A stretch of 64,000 nt of DNA from contig JAJNNY010000015.1 of assembly GCA_022453515.1 (NCBI GenBank), forward strand, positions 62,001-126,000. Direction: 5' to 3'. This document shows positions 58,981 to 64,000 of this stretch, one piece after another. This DNA comes from Astrocystis sublimbata (taxonomy: Eukaryota; Ascomycota; Sordariomycetes; Xylariales; Xylariaceae). The notes beneath the pieces are model-generated. The model was not told where the DNA came from and ran no database searches. It was given only the letters and a program-made list of their open reading frames with translations. Position numbers and translations under genes: made by a program. The stretch's first letter is position 1; every line of letters begins with the position of its first letter.

Positions 58981-60346
58981 ATGAACAACCAAATCCGCAT
59001 CGCCATCATCGGCGGGGGGCTCGCAGGTGCACTCATGGCCAACTCGCTCATGAAAAACTTGCCCACCGCAAGCATTCAGATCTTTGAGTCTAGTCCCGAG
59101 GCTCCAGGGCGGGGTCTGGGCATTGGACTTTCTCGATTCGCCCTGCAGGCTTTAGAGCAGATCATCCCGTCTGCAGCCGACCTACTCAAGTCCGAAGCTG
59201 GAGCCGTACAAATAGGGGCGTCTCGGATCGCGATTGTATGTAGCGATTTGATTCACGGCCTACGAAGGAGATATGCTGACTCTAGCTCTACTAGGGATCG
59301 AGCCCAGGGGCCGGAACTGTCGTTTGCGACATTGAAGGGGATGCGGGTTTGGCGATGACTCGCGGGCCCCTGGTGACGGCCTTGCTATCACTCCTCCCAG
59401 GGGAGATTCTTCACACAGGGAAAAAGGTCCAATCTATAGAGCAGAATGGACATGTGAGTGTCACATTTGAGGACGGCACAGTCACTATTGTCGATGCCGT
59501 CATCGGCGCAGATGGGATATTCAGCACTGTCAGAGAACACGTCTTGAATGGCGCAGAAACACATAGTGCATCACCAGTTGGAGGATGGGAATGTAGAAAC
59601 CTTGTACCTGTTCAGAAGGCAAAAGATGCACTTGGCGCCGATTCATTCGACGTTGATCGCGAGTATTGCTGGGCCGGAGAAGGGGGCTTCATGATGCATG
59701 CGCTCGTGGAGAACGGGACCATGGTCCAGTGCATCGTGGCAGCTCACGAGGAAGACTTCCCTAAAGACCGAAAACGGCCAATTACAAGAGAAGTCTTAGA
59801 GAAGGCAATTGGACCTAGCTGGTTCGATGGCCCTGTCGCCAAGGGGATGATCGATGTGAGTGATCTGAGCTTGTCGAAAACGGTGTAGTGGAGGCTGACC
59901 CTGCGGCCTTGCAGCTCATGATTGACCAAGAAAGACCGATTGGTTACTCTATATGGGAACATAAGTCTACACCGACGTATGCGAACCACCGAGTGTGTAT
60001 TATGGGGGATGCAGCACATACCACGAGTCCGTACCAGGGTGCTGGGGGAGGTCTGGCTGTTGAGGACGCTCTGGTATTGGGCAACCTGCTAGGCAGGACA
60101 TCCTCCGTCAGCGATATTGAGGCTGCTTTTAAGGCGTTCGATGCAGTCAGAAGACCAAGATGTCAGGCGGTTATCGATACCAGCAGAGCGACGGGCCAAT
60201 TGCTTAGCGGCTTAGATGCGAACATAGGATTGGAGGCTATGGGCATGGCAGCTAAGCTTGATTCTCTATTTGGTCATATTGACGATTTAGACATCGAGGA
60301 ACATAATCAGACCGCATTAGATGAGATGGACAGGTGCCTGTATTGA
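58981..60346 (+). CDS. FAD-dependent monooxygenase, salicylate-hydroxylase-like, frameshifted
   Basis: Exon 1 (58981-59235) holds the FAD-binding GGGLAGALMANSL motif (GxGxxG type) and an ExR-like region. A 59-base intron (59236-59294) leads to an exon with the GADGIFSTVREHV (GD/ADG) motif, and after 59888 a stretch with GDAAHTTSPYQGAGGGLAVEDA, the second FAD motif of flavin aromatic hydroxylases. Text on both sides of 59860-59890 belongs to one protein, but the frame changes: the first part runs to a stop at 59888 while the continuation (ENGVVEADPAALQLM) lies in another frame. No intron of usable length fits there. It may be a true pseudogene, a sequencing error or a recent mutation. Intact, it would be about 430 residues and hydroxylate small aromatic acids by family; the substrate is unknown. 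Confidence 0.85.
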
Positions 60347-60368
60347 CGAGATTGGGGGTGGAGAGCTG

Positions 60369-61343
60369 CTATGAGTTCGTGGATGTCTTTGCTTTGCTTT
60401 CGATTGTGTCAAGTAACAGTTGGGGTAGATCTTCGGGGACGTCTGACGCAGCTTGTCGGATAACTGTCAGACTAGCTTCGAGGAAGGCAGCTTTGAATTG
60501 TTTCCAGATGTCCTCGTCTTCCTCTTCTTGGCCTCGGCTCGGGCGTGGAAAGAATGGATCGTTTCCTAGAAATGCCTCGGCCGCTTGTTCGACTCCAGAT
60601 AAATCCATAGACATGCTGCGACAGAGGTCGAAGTCCAGAATCCACATATTGTGATCTCCCAAGCCTTCTGATGTGAATTGGACTGCGCCTTCGGCCGGCG
60701 CCAGAACGAACTCAACGTCGTTCGCGTCCACTTTGGCTAGCCAGTACATGAAAGCTAATGTTTGCGCCATGATCTTGGAGTACACAGAAGGGTCAAGACC
60801 TAAGTCCTTCATATTGTTGACGTGCAGAGGATAGTTTCGGAGGTTGAAGACGCATAATCTGGATTTATAACCCCGCCTGCGACGACCGAGGTATGGCCTG
60901 ATCAGACAATCACGGTTGTTCGTATCCTCCTTGACCTTTTCGACTATTGATGATGGGCAGTATTCGTCGATAATTCGGTTGCGCACGCGCTGCGGAAATG
61001 GTGGAATGCGCTCTGCAATCAGAGTGTTGCATGGCAAATACACTTCACCTTCAGGAAACCGGGAGAGGATGTTTGTGGTCTCCCAGCCTGCATAATCTCC
61101 TTCGGTGAAGCCGTAGCATGCGGGGATGTGGAAGGTTTTCAGGTCGCTTGGGCAGTGTGTGTACGACTCCAGAAGGAGGCGATGCATATTGAAGTCCTTC
61201 AGTAATGATCGCCCACGGCCGCAATCTTCTCGTTTCATCGCAGTAGTGTCAGTGCTGGTCCAGACCGAGCCGCAGCTTCCAAAGCCTATACGGCGGTAAA
61301 GGTTGGTCGACAGCTCCTCGTGGTGAAAAGCGTCGTAAGCCAT
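60369..61343 (-). CDS. DUF3669-domain protein
   Basis: A single-exon intact frame of 324 residues from ATG at 61343. The start RRIGFGSCGSVW recalls a glycine-rich nucleotide loop; the C-terminal DUF3669 signature is visible around LAFMYWLAKVDANDVEFVLAP (which in the family includes a conserved Ala-Asp-Asp/Val-Phe), followed by WILDFDLCRSM. DUF3669 occurs in fungal proteins that combine it with protein-kinase-like or zinc-finger parts; here the N-terminal part looks kinase-like but lacks clear catalytic residues (HRD/DFG not seen; the DFD in WILDFD may be a remnant). Probably a regulatory or pseudokinase-type protein in the cytosol. It converges on the monooxygenase with 22 bases between stops. 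Confidence 0.78.
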   Translation of the reverse strand: MAYDAFHHEELSTNLYRRIGFGSCGSVWTSTDTTAMKREDCGRGRSLLKDFNMHRLLLESYTHCPSDLKTFHIPACYGFTEGDYAGWETTNILSRFPEGEVYLPCNTLIAERIPPFPQRVRNRIIDEYCPSSIVEKVKEDTNNRDCLIRPYLGRRRRGYKSRLCVFNLRNYPLHVNNMKDLGLDPSVYSKIMAQTLAFMYWLAKVDANDVEFVLAPAEGAVQFTSEGLGDHNMWILDFDLCRSMSMDLSGVEQAAEAFLGNDPFFPRPSRGQEEEDEDIWKQFKAAFLEASLTVIRQAASDVPEDLPQLLLDTIESKAKTSTNS

Positions 61344-62790
61344 GATAGTTTCCTGGTCATCTAATCGAATAATCTGATAGAGTGATTGATGGCGATAGTG
61401 TGATTGATGGTGTGATTTTTGGTGTGATTGTTGGTGATGGCGGGTGCCTGGATAGTGGTTTATCTCGAGTTTGTCAAGTTGTTTGTTGGTAATGGTTGTG
61501 AGACAGAGAACAGGTCGGACTCGACAGAGGGAATGGGATTCTTATATGCCTTAGGCAGGTACGAGACAAATTGATTGCCTGCTCAATTTAGCATACGCTG
61601 TCTGCACGATGACACAACAGTATCTGCATAGCCCAACTCAGATCAGATTCTCGGAGGGCACAGGCCAAAGATAAGTAAAAGAAATCCAAAAAAAAAAAAA
61701 GAACAAGGTCGAAAGTGGGATGTATTGGGATAGAAACCAAAGGACTAGAAGCGATCGATCTTGATGTCGTTCTTGTATTAGGTAAGATGGGAACACTGCC
61801 AGTCCAGTCTAGCTATTCGTACTTAAGGAGGTATACAGTGTGTCTACCTTGCGGCTATCTCATGAGGACCTTAGGGCTAGGGGTACTTGTAGGCAGCACC
61901 TCCTTGGGTCGGTACCTCCTGAGGAACGCAGGTTGGGTCACTAGCAGCGCCCTGGAGCTGGCAGGTATCTCGACTTTCACACTGCGTCAAACTAAATACT
62001 TCCCTCCAGTCCTTGCCATCGTGGTGGACACGATCATTCATTAGCTCCATCAGCTCCAGTCACCCTATTTATTCCCTTGTATAAGAACCGCATATACTCA
62101 TAATGGGATTGGAATAATGCTCTGCTTTCAGTGTGTCGTCAAATATCGGATCCCCAGATATGACCGATTGGGAGTCGGCGGCATAGTGCTCGATGATTCA
62201 AGGGTCGTGGAACCCTATCACTTTTTCTCCCTCCGCGCCTCAATAGGTTGAGTCAGCTTGATCGATATGCTACGGTTGGCGGATTAGTCAAGAGATCCCG
62301 GATTGCTTAGATCATCTATCTGACATCGTGGATCGCGATAACTACGATTCTGGACGAGGCATATGGGGACCCCATCGTCGACGTGCTGACCAGGCGTATC
62401 TAACGTCATCACGATGCCAAGTACCTAGCGCCGGCAGATGCGGTTACTAATGACAGGACGATGCTTAGAAAGGCAATCAAGTCTACAGCGGATTATAAAC
62501 ATTGATTACGAGTACAAGAATTGTATAATCAACGGTGTGCTCAGTAGCAGTTTTGACAAGCTTAAATGACCTCACGCACATGCTCTGCGCCGACTTCTTG
62601 AAATATGATTAGACACATCACGATTCTTGCGTAATAACGCACTTGATATCCCACACTTGACAATGTATCTACTACACTCGAGGAACATGAGCTTTTGTAC
62701 AACGCTTACTCTCATCTAGTCTCGATATCCCCGTGTGCTCAAAGCTCCCGCCTCAGATCAAATCATCGCCAATACCTGAAACTCCGAATC
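61344..62790. promoter_or_regulatory. Intergenic, 1.45 kb, no gene recognised
   Basis: Contains the DUF3669 gene promoter with TGTGATTG/GGTGATGG-like short repeats at 61378-61450, a poly-A run (A12) at about 61690, and the promoter of the SnoaL-like gene. Open frame 61715-62044 has no family resemblance. Confidence 0.4.
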
Positions 62791-63216
62791 ATGGCAGCTC
62801 CCGCTCAAACTCCCCCCTCTGCTCAGGATAACACGCAGAAGATCCGCGCGTACTACCAGTCTTATCTAGATGCCTACAACAATCAAGACTGGGACCGCGT
62901 GCAGCAGTTCTACGCATCGCCGACGCTCGTAGACGGCAAATCATGGGCGCCGCCGGACATGATCGATCGCGCCAAGTCAATGGTCGCTCCCTTTACCGGC
63001 TGGCGCCTCGAGATCTGGCACTTCGCCGTCGATGGCGACATGGTCTGGGTGCACCTCAAGCTCGGCGGCACACACACGGGCGTGGTGCAGGGCGTCGATC
63101 CTACTGGTCGCCGCGTCGAAACGACCGAGTTTGCGCTTTACCGCCTTGTCGATGGGAAGTTCGTTGAGCTCTGGCCTATGGTGAACATGGAGGGCTTGAT
63201 GCAGCAGATTCAGTGA
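62791..63216 (+). CDS. SnoaL-like (NTF2-fold) protein
   Basis: An intact single-exon frame of 141 residues; the ATG at 62791 gives MAAPAQTPPSAQDNTQKIRAYY. The pattern of an N-terminal helix pair (YYQSYLDAYNNQDWDRVQQFYA), WAPPDMIDRAKSM, and beta strands ending GRRVETTEFALYRLVDGKFVELWPMVN is that of SnoaL-like polyketide-cyclase/NTF2-fold enzymes. The small cone-shaped fold usually binds small hydrophobic ligands; catalysis (cyclisation or ester hydrolysis) cannot be decided here. Length is normal for the family and there is no targeting signal. No polyketide synthase is within the window. Confidence 0.8.
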   Translation: MAAPAQTPPSAQDNTQKIRAYYQSYLDAYNNQDWDRVQQFYASPTLVDGKSWAPPDMIDRAKSMVAPFTGWRLEIWHFAVDGDMVWVHLKLGGTHTGVVQGVDPTGRRVETTEFALYRLVDGKFVELWPMVNMEGLMQQIQ

Positions 63217-63841
63217 TTCTAGCTACGAATTGCAACAAATCCGCCTTGGTGTCCCAGTGAGGGGACTAGGGAGAGAGTGCAGCATACATGTATGTAACTG
63301 TGTACCTAGCTATATCATTTACCCATCCACAATGGCAAGACGCGTGAATATGGTTAATACTTACATTCGTTGACGGTTTTGTCGCAGCAGACGCAGGCGC
63401 TGTAGTTACTAGTTTAAGGAAATGTTCCAATTCATAGTGTACTGGCATCTTATTCTCACACCCAGTGCTGGGGATGTGCAGGAAAAGGTATGTCTGCGCT
63501 ATCACTCATGTCACAGTCACATAGCCAAACTTTGCGACTGAGGCTGAAAATGCTTATAATTAACAATACATTAAGAGCCTGGCTGTTCTCCATGGCCTCC
63601 GAACTGTGAGATCAATCCAGGGTTTGCTCTCAACAGTTGCTCGAATAAAATGATAGTCTATATGCGCGCTTTTGGGGTCACATGCCCATGCATCATGATT
63701 TCCACTTCCCATCTCCCTCCCACTCTCCTTCCACTTCCATTCGCTCCTCCACTAATCGACGACCTTTGAGCTCCGATCATTGGTTACATGTCTGGGTGCA
63801 GATACCCCGCGACAGCAGCTGATCGGCGCGGGTTCTCGAAT
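63217..63841. other. Intergenic, no feature recognised
   Basis: Convergent spacer between the SnoaL-like gene and the minus-strand gene cut by the right edge; it should hold both terminators. No repeat or open frame of note. Confidence 0.4.
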
Positions 63842-64000
63842 TTAAGCGCGAAGGCACTGGATGCTGCCGACGACAACGGTGTTGGTGGACAAGTACGACG
63901 GCTTGCCGACGGAGAAAGGCAGACCGCGGTTGCCAGTGCCGTCCTTGGCCTTGTAAGGGGTGCAAGTGACACCGTTAGGCCCGAGGAGGTACAGGGTTGA
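63842..64000 (-). CDS. Partial gene: C-terminal 52 codons of an unknown protein
   Basis: An open minus-strand frame runs from the window edge to a TAA at 63844-63842 and encodes ...LYLLGPNGVTCTPYKAKDG... to ...VVVGSIQCLRA. The codon use and the pattern of a VTC, a PYKAKDGTG loop and a final GSIQC suggest the C-terminus of a small secreted fungal protein, but no family was fixed. The rest lies outside the window. Confidence 0.55.
   Translation of the reverse strand, partial: STLYLLGPNGVTCTPYKAKDGTGNRGLPFSVGKPSYLSTNTVVVGSIQCLRA

Noticed and set aside
58981..63216. Pathway of monooxygenase, DUF3669 and SnoaL-like genes
   Set aside because: Only three genes without a backbone enzyme, and the monooxygenase is frameshifted; adjacency alone does not support a pathway.

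Overview
The window is nuclear DNA of a filamentous ascomycete (Pezizomycotina). The evidence is that almost every gene is broken by short GT-AG introns of about 50-220 bases with CTAAC/CTGAC-like branch sites, genes are spaced on both strands, and the families are typical of these fungi: CFEM protein, fungal rhodopsin-domain protein, ankyrin-CorA protein, DUF3669 protein, CVNH lectins, Tre/Vps70-type M28 protein and LYC1. The class cannot be fixed by reading alone. Because genes are spliced, exon joins given here were worked out by hand from frame, splice signals and family knowledge.

Layout. 1-8 kb: a minus-strand protein joining a HeLo-type domain to two Sin3-like PAH domains, a divergent NUDIX gene, and small unknown or secreted proteins. 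9-15 kb: a secreted type-B carboxylesterase, an unknown protein and a five-exon membrane protein. 15.8-22.7 kb: one very large secreted gene (SGNH hydrolase, FG-GAP/VCBS repeats, Pro/Thr/Asp-rich linkers, NucA/NucB-like region) with an apparent one-base frameshift. 23.5-32.4 kb: conserved housekeeping-type genes, namely a CFEM protein, a transferrin-receptor-like M28 protein without its catalytic Glu, and retromer VPS35. 33.4-41.7 kb: a gutted fructosamine-kinase relic, LYC1, two neighbouring cyanovirin-N homologues and an F-box-like gene. 41.7-43.7 kb: a gene-free, repeat-bearing stretch. 43.7-52 kb: a P450 with a damaged splice donor, a repeat-rich secreted protein, a small secreted protein with a weak resemblance to ADP-ribosyltransferases, an unknown protein and an aldehyde dehydrogenase relic. 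52-64 kb: an ankyrin-CorA membrane protein, a rhodopsin-like seven-helix protein, an FAD monooxygenase with a frameshift, a DUF3669 protein, a SnoaL-like protein and the 3' end of one more gene.

There is no clear operon-like or biosynthetic cluster. The theme is a mosaic: conserved trafficking and metabolic genes (VPS35, Tre-like, LYC1, NUDIX) interleaved with secreted or surface proteins and several decaying genes. The most unusual item is the HeLo-PAH-PAH protein at 1169-3397, which links a domain used in fungal programmed cell death to domains otherwise known from a transcriptional corepressor. The large SGNH/VCBS/NucAB protein and the CVNH pair come next.
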